This document shows, piece by piece, positions 9,309-17,542 of a stretch of DNA of 64,000 bases (positions within the stretch are counted from its first letter, which is position 1; the number at the start of each line of letters is the position of its first letter). The DNA is taken from assembly GCF_023721815.1 (NCBI RefSeq), contig NZ_JAMDLI010000001.1, positions 248,001 through 312,000 on the forward strand. The letters run 5' to 3'. The DNA is from Pleomorphomonas sp. JP5 (GTDB lineage: Bacteria > Pseudomonadota > Alphaproteobacteria > Rhizobiales > Pleomorphomonadaceae). The notes below the pieces were generated by a model. That model had not been told where the DNA came from. It did no database searches and saw only the letters and a list, made by a program, of their open reading frames with translations. Both the position numbers and the translations under genes were made by a program.

Positions 9309-9759
9309 CGTCTCTCCTCCCGCCTGCAAGAGCGACAAACGGCGAATGACGCTTTCGACCTGAGCCGGCGCGGAAAGGGGTGCGGCAGTATCGTCCATGT
9401 AAAAAGCTGGATTAGCCCTTTGGGATGCGGATGTAGGGCACTATAATCCTCCCAATCAAAATGAGCAATAACAGCGGCTTGAATTCGATCGCCGACAAGG
9501 AGGAAGAGGCTGGGCGTTTCGCGCGGAGGGCGAAATTCGTCCGCATCAGAGCTGCGATCTAGGCGACCCCACTCGGCATTTTCGGCATGCCTTCCGGCAC
9601 TGCTTGTAGGTCCGCGTGGCGCGAGAGGGGCGCACTCAATCAGATCGGGCATAGTGCCCGGCGATTCCGCCGAGATCCAAGTCCGTCGTTAGGTTTTCTA
9701 GCGCTGTTGGCCGTCACGAGTCGCGGCCGGCAAACAAACCATGCTGAAGGCAGCCATCC
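9309..9759. promoter_or_regulatory. Divergent control region between araC and araD
   Basis: This 451-base gap separates two diverging genes and holds no credible coding frame. TTTGGG (9419-9424) and TATAAT (9442-9447), 17 bases apart, form a possible rightward promoter far upstream of araD. A weak AraC half-site candidate, TAGC-GCTGTTG-GCCGTC, lies at 9699-9715. I cannot name the operators with confidence. Confidence 0.45.
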
Positions 9760-10461
9760 ATGAAACTCAAGGAACTCCGCGAGCAGGTCTGTGAGGCCAA
9801 TCTGGAACTCGATCGCCGCAAGATCGTCGTTCACACCTGGGGCAACGTCTCGGGCATAGACCGCGAGAAGGGCTACATTGTCATCAAGCCGTCGGGTGTC
9901 TCCTACGACAAGCTGACCCCCGACAAGCTCGTGGTCGTGAACCTCGCAGACGGCAAGGTGCTGGAAGGCGACCTAAACCCGTCCACCGACACCAAGACGC
10001 ATCTGGTGCTTTATCGTGCCTTCCCGACCATCGGCGGCGTTACCCATACGCATTCGCCCTACGCCGTTGCGTGGGCACAGGCGCGCAAGGAAATCCCCTG
10101 CTTCGGCACCACGCACGCCGACTATTGCCACGGCGCCGTGCCGCTGACGGCTCCGCTGACGGCCGAGGAGGTTACGGCCGACTACGAAGGCAACACGGGT
10201 GAGGCCATTGTCCGTCGTCTCGGCAATGACGATCCGCTTGCCAAGCCCATGGTTCTCGTGGCCGGCCACGGTCCGTTCACCTGGGGCAAGAACGCTCCCG
10301 ATTCCGTACTTAACGCCGTGTTCCTCGAGGAGATCGCCCGCATTGCCACTACCACCGTGATGTTGGCACCCAATGCAGGTCCGGTCGAGGAGTACGTCTC
10401 CGAGTACCACTACCAGCGCAAGCATGGCCCGGGAGCCTGGTACGGCCAGAAGAAGGCCTGA
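9760..10461 (+). CDS. araD: L-ribulose-5-phosphate 4-epimerase
   Basis: This class II aldolase-fold enzyme (233 aa) interconverts L-ribulose 5-phosphate and D-xylulose 5-phosphate, passing arabinose carbon to the pentose phosphate pathway. Its sequence follows AraD closely: TWGNVSGIDRE, IKPSGVSYD, and zinc-ligand histidines in THTHSPYA and the later VAGHGPF. TTHADYCHGAVPLT corresponds to the TTHADYFYGTIPCT block of E. coli. It is 64 bases ahead of the isomerase gene and divergent from araC, so co-control by arabinose is likely. Confidence 0.93.
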   Translation: MKLKELREQVCEANLELDRRKIVVHTWGNVSGIDREKGYIVIKPSGVSYDKLTPDKLVVVNLADGKVLEGDLNPSTDTKTHLVLYRAFPTIGGVTHTHSPYAVAWAQARKEIPCFGTTHADYCHGAVPLTAPLTAEEVTADYEGNTGEAIVRRLGNDDPLAKPMVLVAGHGPFTWGKNAPDSVLNAVFLEEIARIATTTVMLAPNAGPVEEYVSEYHYQRKHGPGAWYGQKKA

Positions 10462-10525
10462 TCATTCCCCCGTTTCCGGGAACCGGAAGCGAGGCAAGGA
10501 CAACAATTTTCTAGGAGGCAAGGAA

Positions 10526-11932
10526 ATGGCGCTCAAGGATATCACGCGGAAGCCGAAGATCGGTTTCCTCGGCATCATGCAGGAACTCTACGACAATACG
10601 CTGCCGGGCATTACCAAGCGGCAGGAAGGTTACGCCCGCGAGGTTTCGGCCCGCCTGACCGGCGTTGCCGACGTGCTGTTCCCCAAGGCGGCCCGTTGCC
10701 GTGAAGACATCGAGGAGGTGCTGAAGATCTTCGCCGCCGAGAATGTCGACGGCATCATGATCGTCAACCTGACCTATGGTCCGGGCCTTCGCCTCGTCAA
10801 CGCCTTCCGCGACGTGTCGCTGCCGCTCTTCCTGGCCAACATTCAGCCTGAGCCGCGCGTTACCAAGGCGTGGAACATGGATGACCTCACCTACAACCAG
10901 GGTGTTCATGGCGTTCAGGACACGGCCAACTCGCTGATCCATCTCGGCAAGCAGTTCTCGGTCTGGTCGGGTGACTGGAAGGACGAAGAGTTCGTCAAGG
11001 CCTTCGACGTGTTCGCCTCAGCGGCCCACGCCGTTGCCGTGATGAAGGAGACCAAGGTCGCCGTCTTCGGTCGTATGCCGGGCATGGGCGACATTCTGAC
11101 CGACCCGCATACCTTCATGCGCGTCATCGGCCCGCAGGTCGACCATATCGGCATGGGCTCGATCGCCGCCGAGATGGACAAGGTCAACACCCAGGACATC
11201 CAGGCCGTCATCGCCTACTGCAAGGCGAATTTCGACATGGACCCGAAGCTGACCCAGCCGCAACTCGAGGAGGCCGCCAAGATCCAGGTTGCCATCACCA
11301 AGGTGCTCGAGGCCGGTGGCTACGACGCCTTCTCGCTCTACTTCAACGAGATCGGTCTCGACGGTCGCTTCAAGCAGACCCACATGATGGCCGCCTCGAA
11401 CCTGATGGCCGACGGCTATGGCTACGCCGCCGAGGGCGACACCAACTGCGCCTCGCTGATGGTCGCCGCCCGCGCGCTGCAGGCCGACCCCCAGTTCACC
11501 GAAATGTATGCCATGGACTTCGAGCTCGATGCGGCTCTGCAGAGCCACATGGGTGAAGGCAACTGGAAGGTCGCCCGCAAGGACAAGAAGCCGCGCCTCA
11601 TCGATCGCCCGCTCGGCATCGGTGGCCTCGACAATCCGCCGACCGTCCTGTTCCAGGGCGAGCCCGGCCCGGCCACGCTGGTCAGCCTCGTTTCGCTCGG
11701 CGCCGACAAGTACCGTCTCGTCGTGTCGCAGGGCGAAATCCTCGATACCGAGGAGCTGCCCACCGTCGAGATGCCCTACTTCTTCTTCAAGCCGGCCACC
11801 GGCGTGAGGGAGTGCCTCAATGGCTGGCTGAAGAACGGCGGCACGCACCATCAGGTCCTGCACCTCGGCGACACGCGCGCCAAGTGGAAGGCCTATTGCG
11901 ATCTCGTCGGCATCCAGTACGTCGAGGTCTGA
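10526..11932 (+). CDS. araA: L-arabinose isomerase family protein (AraA-like)
   Basis: A 468-aa protein of the L-fucose/L-arabinose isomerase superfamily, expected to convert L-arabinose to L-ribulose with a divalent metal. ATG 10526 follows AGGAGGCAAGGA; the frame extends further upstream but overlaps the end of araD. Blocks shared with AraA are NQGVHG (about residue 127), YGYAAEGDTNCASL, PLGIGGLDNPP and the metal-site histidines in GGTHHQVLHL. It is clearly more divergent from E. coli AraA than AraD is from its counterpart, so a related aldose substrate is possible. A GNRA-loop terminator follows. Confidence 0.83.
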   Translation: MALKDITRKPKIGFLGIMQELYDNTLPGITKRQEGYAREVSARLTGVADVLFPKAARCREDIEEVLKIFAAENVDGIMIVNLTYGPGLRLVNAFRDVSLPLFLANIQPEPRVTKAWNMDDLTYNQGVHGVQDTANSLIHLGKQFSVWSGDWKDEEFVKAFDVFASAAHAVAVMKETKVAVFGRMPGMGDILTDPHTFMRVIGPQVDHIGMGSIAAEMDKVNTQDIQAVIAYCKANFDMDPKLTQPQLEEAAKIQVAITKVLEAGGYDAFSLYFNEIGLDGRFKQTHMMAASNLMADGYGYAAEGDTNCASLMVAARALQADPQFTEMYAMDFELDAALQSHMGEGNWKVARKDKKPRLIDRPLGIGGLDNPPTVLFQGEPGPATLVSLVSLGADKYRLVVSQGEILDTEELPTVEMPYFFFKPATGVRECLNGWLKNGGTHHQVLHLGDTRAKWKAYCDLVGIQYVEV

Positions 11933-11960
11933 TACCCGCTCCTCCCAAGCAAGCGGAACT

Positions 11961-11988
11961 GGGCCGGCGAAAGCCGGCCCTTTTGTTT
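11961..11988 (+). terminator. Rho-independent terminator after araA
   Basis: GGGCCGGC (11961-11968), tetraloop GAAA, GCCGGCCC (11973-11980), then TTTTGTTT. A textbook terminator that closes the araD-araA unit. Confidence 0.95.
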
Positions 11989-12123
11989 GTGGTGCGAAGT
12001 GTCCGTTGATCTCCGTCACCGATACCGGCCATCGCCAGAAACCATTTGCGCTGACGCGTCCGAACGGCATTAATCTCCCCTCGAAATCAAAGCCGAGAGG
12101 CCAATTATTCAGGGAGAAAAGTC

Positions 12124-13110
12124 ATGCAGTACCGCAAGTTTGGACGCTTGCCGGTCGAGGTGTCCGACATCGGCTTCGGTGCCTGGCAGATCGGCGGCGC
12201 CTGGGGCGAAGTGACTGAAGCCGACGGACGGGCCGCCCTCGAGGTTGCCCTTGAAGCCGGCGTCACCTTCATCGATACGGCCGACGTCTATGGCGATGGC
12301 CGCTCCGAGCGCATCATCGCCTCTGTGCTGAAGGAGTGGACGGGCAAGCGCCCCTATGTCGCCACCAAGGCCGGTCGCCGCCTCAACCCGCATGTCGCCT
12401 CGGGCTACACGCCCGAGAACATCGAATCCTTCATCGATCGCAGCCTTATCAACCTCGGTGTCGAGACTCTCGAACTCGTGCAACTCCACTGCCCGCCGAC
12501 CGAGGTGTTCTACACTCCTGACCTGTTCCAAGGACTTGAAGCGATCAAGGCCAAGGGTAAGATTCGCAACTATGGCGTTTCTGTCGAGAAGGTCGAGGAA
12601 GGGCTGAAGGCCATCGAATATCCAGGCGTCGCCTCGGTCCAGATCATCTACAACATCTTTCGTCAGCGACCCGATCGCCTGTTCTTTGAGGAAGCCAAGA
12701 GGCGTGGTGTCGGCGTCATCGTGCGCGTGCCCCTCGCTTCTGGTCTGCTCTCGGGCAAGATCACGGCCGACACGAAGTTCGCGGCCGACGACCATCGCCT
12801 GTTCAACCGGAATGGCGAAGCTTTCGATGTCGGCGAAACCTTCGGTGGCGTGCCCTTTGAGGTCGGCCTGCAGGCCGTCGAGGAGATTCGCCAACTTGTG
12901 CCGACTGGCCAGAGCATGGCCGCCTTTGCGTTGCGTTGGATCCTGATGGCCGATGCAGTCAGTGTCGTCATCCCCGGCGCTCGCAACGCAGCTCAAGCCC
13001 GCGGCAACGCCGCCGCTTCGGACCTTACCGCCATACCGGCCGACGTCATGGCGGCGACGCGGGACATCTATGCCCGGCTCGTCGCTCCCCACGTCCACCA
13101 ACGTTGGTGA
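12124..13110 (+). CDS. Aldo/keto reductase
   Basis: A cytosolic NAD(P)H-dependent oxidoreductase of the aldo/keto reductase family (328 aa). The tetrad is visible: Asp51 and Tyr56 in IDTADVYGDG, Lys82 in VATKAG, and His122 in LVQLHCPP. The C-terminal IPGARNAAQARGN is the cofactor-binding loop. A good AGGGAGAAAAG site precedes ATG 12124. It has its own transcription unit, between the araA terminator and another terminator. Placement beside arabinose genes suggests an aldose or sugar-derived aldehyde substrate, but this is inferred. Confidence 0.88.
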   Translation: MQYRKFGRLPVEVSDIGFGAWQIGGAWGEVTEADGRAALEVALEAGVTFIDTADVYGDGRSERIIASVLKEWTGKRPYVATKAGRRLNPHVASGYTPENIESFIDRSLINLGVETLELVQLHCPPTEVFYTPDLFQGLEAIKAKGKIRNYGVSVEKVEEGLKAIEYPGVASVQIIYNIFRQRPDRLFFEEAKRRGVGVIVRVPLASGLLSGKITADTKFAADDHRLFNRNGEAFDVGETFGGVPFEVGLQAVEEIRQLVPTGQSMAAFALRWILMADAVSVVIPGARNAAQARGNAAASDLTAIPADVMAATRDIYARLVAPHVHQRW

Positions 13111-13132
13111 TTAAGATCACTACGCTTTCTAC

Positions 13133-13168
13133 GCGGCGGAAATCCTAGCGATTTCCGCCGCTTGTCTT
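13133..13168 (+). terminator. Terminator after aldo/keto reductase gene
   Basis: An 11-bp perfect stem (GCGGCGGAAAT at 13133-13143 with ATTTCCGCCGC at 13151-13161), 7-base loop, then TTGTCTTT. Confidence 0.88.
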
Positions 13169-13286
13169 TGGAGGGCAACTGATGGAGCCCCCGGTTGAAA
13201 TTGTGTTCTCTCATTCAATACATCTGCGAAGCCGGCATCGCCGGGGCTTGACCGAGTGCCGCAGAATCTCTAGACAACTTCGCAAC

Positions 13287-13380
13287 GGAGCTGTGGCCGA
13301 GAGGCTGAAGGCACTGGTTTGCTAAACCGGCGTACGGGCTTAAACCCGTACCGAGGGTTCGAATCCCTCCGGCTCCGCCA
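13287..13380 (+). tRNA. tRNA-Ser (anticodon GCU)
   Basis: The sequence folds as a class II tRNA with acceptor GGAGCTG/CGGCTCC, a long variable arm (GTACGGG/CCCGTAC), T-arm GGGTTCGAATCCC and encoded CCA at 13378-13380. The anticodon is GCT at 13321-13323, reading AGC/AGU codons. Its last 17 bases are repeated at 54065-54081, so it is the prophage insertion site. The gene stays intact because phage DNA supplies an identical 3' end. Confidence 0.97.
13364..13380. repeat. attL core (17-bp direct repeat)
   Basis: TCCCTCCGGCTCCGCCA is the 3' end of the tRNA-Ser gene and recurs exactly at 54065-54081. Outside it the two flanks diverge (CTTTC versus TAAAT to the right). Confidence 0.95.
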
Positions 13381-13593
13381 CTTTCTTTTCCCTACCGATA
13401 CGTCTTCAATAAATTCAAATGGTTACGTCCGGAGCCATTCTCTGTGTTGGACGGTTTGTTGTACGATAATTCGCGCAATAGGTGTCGAAATGGAGAGTAC
13501 AATTGAATGTGCGCTTTCGGCGAGGCCTCGTTCTTTCTGACATCCGGGAAGCAACCGCACTGACTCGTTTTGTCCGCTGACTTTGCGTGTCAG

Positions 13594-13634
13594 TTGACTC
13601 CATCCCTCGCTCTATATGAGAACATAAAAAGAAC
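13594..13634 (+). promoter_or_regulatory. SOS-controlled promoter with LexA box GAAC-N7-GAAC
   Basis: GAAC-ATAAAAA-GAAC at 13620-13634 is the direct-repeat LexA box known from alphaproteobacteria (the complement of GTTC-N7-GTTC). It lies 26 bases before the polymerase ATG. A TTGACT (13594-13599) and TATATG (13613-13618) are nearby, but their 13-base spacing is too short for a standard pair, so the exact promoter is uncertain. The rest of 13381-13660 holds no gene. Confidence 0.8.
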
Positions 13635-13660
13635 ATGGCGAGGGCAGTGGATGGCGAAAA

Positions 13661-14929
13661 ATGCGGAAGCCCGAGACGATTGAACGCTTGTATCTTGATT
13701 TTGATGGCTTTTTTGCCAGTGTCGAGCAGCAATGCGATAGACGACTGAGAGGCCGCCCGGTTGGGGTTGTTCCGTTCGAGGGGCTTGGCGACCGGGGAAT
13801 GTTGATTGCTGTCTCGCGTGAGGCGAAGGACGCCGGAATCACTTCCCTGATGTCGATTCGCGAGGCGTCATCCATCTGTGCTGATCTGGTCACAGTGCCC
13901 CAGAAGCCAGACCTTTATCGGCGGGCTCACAATGCCCTTTTGAGCGAGATTGAAACAGTCATCCCTATCGACACGGCGAAGTCGATCGATGAGCTTACAT
14001 GCATCTTGGACCAGGACGGCCGACGCGAACCCGAAGATCTGACGCGTCGAATCAAGGCAGCCTTGCGAGACAATATCGGCCCTTACATCACAGCGACGAC
14101 CGGCTTTGCTGCAAACCGGCAACTGGCGAAAATGGCGTGCAAGGCGGGGAAGCGCTCACGAGGTCGCTACGGCGATGGTTTGGCGATCTGGAAGCCGGAG
14201 GACATGCCGGCCCCTCTTTTCACGGTGCGGATGGAAGACATACCCGGCGTGGGTAGTCGTCTGGCCTCGCGCCTACGCGGCATGGGCATTTTTAGTAGCG
14301 AAGATCTGTACAACCTCCAGCCAAAGCACATGCGCAAGATCTGGCGCAATGTCACCGGCGAGCGGCTTTGGTACGCCCTACACGGCTATGACATTCAAGC
14401 GCAGGCCAGCCAACGCGGCATGTTCGGCCATGGCAGAGTTCTGCCACCGGGTGCGAGAAACCCCAAAGCGGCGCGGGAGATAACGCGGCTTCTTCTGATC
14501 AAGGCCGCGCGGCGCCTCCGTCGTGAGTACTACTACGCTGGGGGCATCTGGCTTTGGCTTTCCATCACTGATGGATCTTGGTTTCGTCAAATGCCGCTTC
14601 CGATCGTCAATGACGATCAAGCCATTCTCTCCGCCCTCAGTACTCTTTGGGGGCATTTCGCCGACGATCATCCAGGGCGAACGACAATCTTCCGGGTTGG
14701 CGTCACCCTTTACAACCTTTCGCCGGCCGGGGAACGACAGCTCGATTTTCTGTTGGCCGACGACGAGGAACGACGCCGGTGGGAAGCGGCCACCACGGCA
14801 GTCGACGAACTCAATGCGAAGTATGGCGGCACTGTCGTCTCGCTCGGGCCTTGGAACCCGCCGGCCGGCGGCCACGTCGGCGGGAAGATCAGCTACACTC
14901 GCATTCCCTCGGCTGAAGATTTCTGGTGA
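13661..14929 (+). CDS. Y-family (UmuC/DinB-like) translesion DNA polymerase
   Basis: This 422-aa error-prone DNA polymerase copies past lesions. The catalytic acids are Asp13 in LYLDFDGFFASVE, with the FF steric-gate region, and Asp110-Glu111 in KSIDELTC. A helix-hairpin-helix DPxxG-like thumb follows (VRMEDIPGVGSRLASRLRGMG, about 188-208), then a little-finger region up to about 350. Control by the SOS box at 13620 is expected. It is the first prophage gene inside attL and reads away from the tRNA, in a two-gene unit with a small zinc-type protein. It is a phage-carried polymerase, not the chromosomal dinB or imuB. Confidence 0.88.
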   Translation: MRKPETIERLYLDFDGFFASVEQQCDRRLRGRPVGVVPFEGLGDRGMLIAVSREAKDAGITSLMSIREASSICADLVTVPQKPDLYRRAHNALLSEIETVIPIDTAKSIDELTCILDQDGRREPEDLTRRIKAALRDNIGPYITATTGFAANRQLAKMACKAGKRSRGRYGDGLAIWKPEDMPAPLFTVRMEDIPGVGSRLASRLRGMGIFSSEDLYNLQPKHMRKIWRNVTGERLWYALHGYDIQAQASQRGMFGHGRVLPPGARNPKAAREITRLLLIKAARRLRREYYYAGGIWLWLSITDGSWFRQMPLPIVNDDQAILSALSTLWGHFADDHPGRTTIFRVGVTLYNLSPAGERQLDFLLADDEERRRWEAATTAVDELNAKYGGTVVSLGPWNPPAGGHVGGKISYTRIPSAEDFW

Positions 14930-14933
14930 CATC

Positions 14934-15179
14934 ATGGGCGGCTGGCAGACGAAGTTTCAGGTCCAGGATCTGGCAGAGGGGCAGAGGCTCGAATGCCTCT
15001 GTCGACGGTGCGGGCATTTGCACTATCTGACCAAGGCCAGTCTTCCCGGCCGAGGCCAGGAGTTCATTGATGAGATCCAGCGCGGGGAGAAATGCCGCGC
15101 GCGAGGATGCGGCGGGCCGGTGAGGATCTCTCTCGTGCGGCTCGACGAGATGTCGGGTTTCGTTGGGGGGATGGCGTAA
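14934..15179 (+). CDS. Small putative zinc-binding protein paired with the Y-family polymerase
   Basis: An 81-aa protein starting at ATG 14934, four bases after the polymerase stop; the frame is open well upstream, but only as a shadow of the polymerase gene. It has CLCRRC near residue 20 and CRARGC near residue 53, a plausible two-knuckle zinc ribbon. I recognise no named family. Its tight spacing implies co-expression under the SOS box, so an accessory role with the polymerase is a reasonable guess only. Confidence 0.65.
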   Translation: MGGWQTKFQVQDLAEGQRLECLCRRCGHLHYLTKASLPGRGQEFIDEIQRGEKCRARGCGGPVRISLVRLDEMSGFVGGMA

Positions 15180-15228
15180 CATGGTATATTCATGCGCCTG
15201 AGAATAATATAAAAGGATCTACACTAAC

Positions 15229-16569
15229 TTATTCTTTTTCTAGATAGCCCTTAAAAGGTAGTCCATGGCTGGCTTCGGATAAGAATTGATCAAATTCTGA
15301 TTGGGTCATGTACAAATCACAGTTCAATAGAACTTTAGAGAATATGCTCTCAACAAGATTCTGTAGTAAATTTACTTCGCTCCAAAGAACATTTCGTTTT
15401 CCGCCGTGCACTACGTCGGATCTTAATGAATATAGCGACTTCATTTTTTTAAATATAGTAACGCGATTTGGTATGTCTTGGCTGCATATCACCGCCGCGT
15501 GCCTACTGATAGTCTGCGTGATCGGGTCTGACTTGTCTTTCGACGTCAGTAACGCTTCAAGGGACGTGAAGAAGAAGAGCAGCCTCTCCGAACGATCTGA
15601 AACCTGCCGACCTCTTGTCATCCAACCGAGCCCGTTTGCAACGCGGTCTGCAAGAGTGTTTTCGGGCGGATCGAACAGAATCGACGCCTTCGACTGAATG
15701 ATGGAGCCGGACAATTGCTCGATCACGTCGGGGCTTGTTTCATACCAGCCGTGAAGTGTACCTCCCCCACAGGTCAGCCCGTTGTCTTCCATCACAAGGA
15801 AGGGGTGGGGATGCTGGATCTGGCGTGTCGGATGAGCCTCAACGTCACCTGTATAAGGATAGTTTCCAGGCCAACTGTTTGTACTGAGACGCATTAAACT
15901 GACCGCGACATCGATCAGCCATTTAGCTTCTTCGCTAGCGTTTTCCTTAGTGGCAGGAACACTCACAACCCAAACACTGTCCGGCATTCCCAACATGAGG
16001 CTTCCATTCTCAATGGTTTGCTCCGGGTACGCCCCTTCCTTAATTATGTACGTACTGAATTTATGTAGTGGTGTGTTGTTTTCGACCAAAGAGGCGGGCA
16101 TAGACCGGACGCGCCCCAGCGAGATTATGTCGTTCACGGTATGACGAACGAGGAAATTGGGCTCTATGTAGGTGTATTCGTGTCCCGCCTCCGCCAAAAC
16201 ACTGTCGGCTAGTTTTTTGGCGGCTTTGTCAAGCGCGTCTCCCGGAATGTTCTCGGTAGCAGCGACCAGCATTACATACTCCTGGCCAGCCTCCTGACAC
16301 AACCGGCTGATTGTTCTCTCATGCGCGCACTTCGCATTCAGAACTTTGACCGCAGCCGATGAAAATGCTCGACGAGCATCTATATATTTCTCAGAGTATC
16401 GAACGACATGCGGGCCAAATAGAGATATACCAAGTTCGTTGAAATCAATTGCAGATATATTCTCTACAGATGTCGTTCCATTATTGAATTCAGAAAGTAC
16501 ATCTCGCGCCAAATGTATCAAATTCTTGAGTTTATCGTGATTTAGTTTTGGATTTGTTTTACTCATCAT
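15229..16569 (-). CDS. ApeA-like HEPN-domain protein, candidate anti-phage defence gene
   Basis: A 446-aa protein with no signal peptide. The C-terminal part (about 315-420) reads as an ApeA-type HEPN domain: LLFFFTSLEALLTSKDKS, then SRHAAVIC, then LYSLRSDVVHGG, where Arg383 and His388 form the RX4H motif of HEPN ribonucleases. The N-terminal 300 residues match nothing I know. The gene and its flanks are visibly AT-richer than the phage genes around it and use rarer codons, suggesting separate acquisition. It sits alone, opposite to the polymerase pair, at the cargo end of the prophage. A role in abortive infection is inferred from HEPN families. Confidence 0.72.
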   Translation of the reverse strand: MMSKTNPKLNHDKLKNLIHLARDVLSEFNNGTTSVENISAIDFNELGISLFGPHVVRYSEKYIDARRAFSSAAVKVLNAKCAHERTISRLCQEAGQEYVMLVAATENIPGDALDKAAKKLADSVLAEAGHEYTYIEPNFLVRHTVNDIISLGRVRSMPASLVENNTPLHKFSTYIIKEGAYPEQTIENGSLMLGMPDSVWVVSVPATKENASEEAKWLIDVAVSLMRLSTNSWPGNYPYTGDVEAHPTRQIQHPHPFLVMEDNGLTCGGGTLHGWYETSPDVIEQLSGSIIQSKASILFDPPENTLADRVANGLGWMTRGRQVSDRSERLLFFFTSLEALLTSKDKSDPITQTISRHAAVICSQDIPNRVTIFKKMKSLYSLRSDVVHGGKRNVLWSEVNLLQNLVESIFSKVLLNCDLYMTQSEFDQFLSEASHGLPFKGYLEKE

Positions 16570-16702
16570 TGAGTACCCCAGCAGTCCATTTCCGATCAGA
16601 AAACGCTACGCTTCTAGTTTAGTCCAGCGATCAACAAGCTCCATTGTTGGTTGAAATGTGCACCTCATTTCAAATCTCGTCGAACTCAAAAGCGAGGTCA
16701 CT

Positions 16703-17074
16703 TTATGTTCCTCTCTTCTCCACCCACCTTCGCGCATAGTGAAACCCGCCTTCCACTGCCGTCATACCCGTCAGGCCAACGAGAAACGCGGCCAGAAGGT
16801 CACTCTGCGGCCGATTGACGAACTCGCCGACATCAACCACGCCGACGAAGCCGCCGGCCCATTTCAGCACCGCCCATGTTGCCCCAGCCGCCACCTCGCC
16901 ACCGTAAAAGACCAGCAGCACGCCGCCGGCAGTTTCGAGCAGCCGTTGTCGCCACGACTTGCGAGGCGGGAACAGGTTGCGAATGTAGGCGCCCGCGAGC
17001 GCCGGAGCCACCTTGCCCATGATCACCCCCAGAATTTCGGCCGCGCCTGGGATATGCGGCCCGATGTCTGCCAT
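16703..17074 (-). CDS. Putative holin
   Basis: A 123-aa membrane protein. ATG 17074 starts MADIGPHIPGAAEIL; the longer frame to 17143 would add a basic stretch without a start signal. Three hydrophobic segments are visible: ILGVIMGKVAPALAGAY, TAGGVLLVFYGGEVAAGATW and LLAAFLVGLTGMTAVEGG. It is last in the lysis cassette, after endolysin and spanins. Holins are too diverse to assign by sequence alone, so the call rests on topology and position. Confidence 0.6.
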   Translation of the reverse strand: MADIGPHIPGAAEILGVIMGKVAPALAGAYIRNLFPPRKSWRQRLLETAGGVLLVFYGGEVAAGATWAVLKWAGGFVGVVDVGEFVNRPQSDLLAAFLVGLTGMTAVEGGFHYARRWVEKRGT

Positions 17075-17139
17075 GTCTGCCCCATTGATCTGATTGCATG
17101 GACGGCGGAGCGCCCTGCCCCGCCGCCGGGATCGAGCGG

Positions 17140-17358
17140 TCACCGTGACCGCTTGATTATCTCGTCATTACCGAGGATGCGCCGGAGCGCGGCCGGGTCG
17201 GTCTCGGCGAGGCAGACGGCCGCCGCCGGCTGGAGAGGCGTGACGAGTTTCAGCCCGTCACCGAGCCGGCTGGTCACCGGGTTGCAGGCCGAGACAGCCA
17301 GCGCCGCCGCCGGCACGGCGGCACAGATCCTCAATCGTCGCCCGATCGAGCTTTTCAT
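17140..17358 (-). CDS. o-spanin (Rz1-like outer-membrane lipoprotein)
   Basis: A 72-aa lipoprotein with basic N-terminus MKSSIGRRLRIC, hydrophobic run and lipobox LAVSAC, giving lipidated Cys25 and a short mature part rich in Ala, Leu and Pro. Its first half lies inside the i-spanin gene in another frame (overlap 17258-17358), the classic Rz/Rz1 architecture. ATG 17358 is preferred over the TTG one codon upstream. Spanins join the two membranes in the last step of lysis. Confidence 0.85.
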   Translation of the reverse strand: MKSSIGRRLRICAAVPAAALAVSACNPVTSRLGDGLKLVTPLQPAAAVCLAETDPAALRRILGNDEIIKRSR

Positions 17359-17542
17359 CAATCATCACCCTTTCCCGGAGAGCTTCGAGGCTTCCGGCGT
17401 TCTGCCGGGCGACCTCGGACGCGGCGCCGGCCGCGTAGATGCGCCAAGCGGCAAGGCCGAGGCAGGCCGCCAGCGCAAGGAGAAGGACAAGCCGCCAGTC
17501 GCTCTTGACGAAGGCGATGGCGCCGCCGAGGAGACCGGTCAC
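17258..17542 (-). CDS. i-spanin (Rz-like inner-membrane protein)
   Basis: From GTG 17542, which overlaps the endolysin stop as GTGA, the protein is 94 aa: a short cytoplasmic N-terminus, one membrane segment (WRLVLLLALAACLGLAAW) and a periplasmic helix (ASEVARQNAGSLEALRERV). This is the expected N-in i-spanin topology. An ATG 42 bases upstream is possible but would sit deep in the endolysin gene. The o-spanin gene begins within its 3' half in another frame. Confidence 0.82.
   Translation of the reverse strand: MTGLLGGAIAFVKSDWRLVLLLALAACLGLAAWRIYAAGAASEVARQNAGSLEALRERVMIDEKLDRATIEDLCRRAGGGAGCLGLQPGDQPAR

Noticed and set aside
15308-16540. Several plus-strand frames opposite the HEPN gene
   Set aside because: Antisense shadows; the minus frame has a coherent protein with a HEPN motif.
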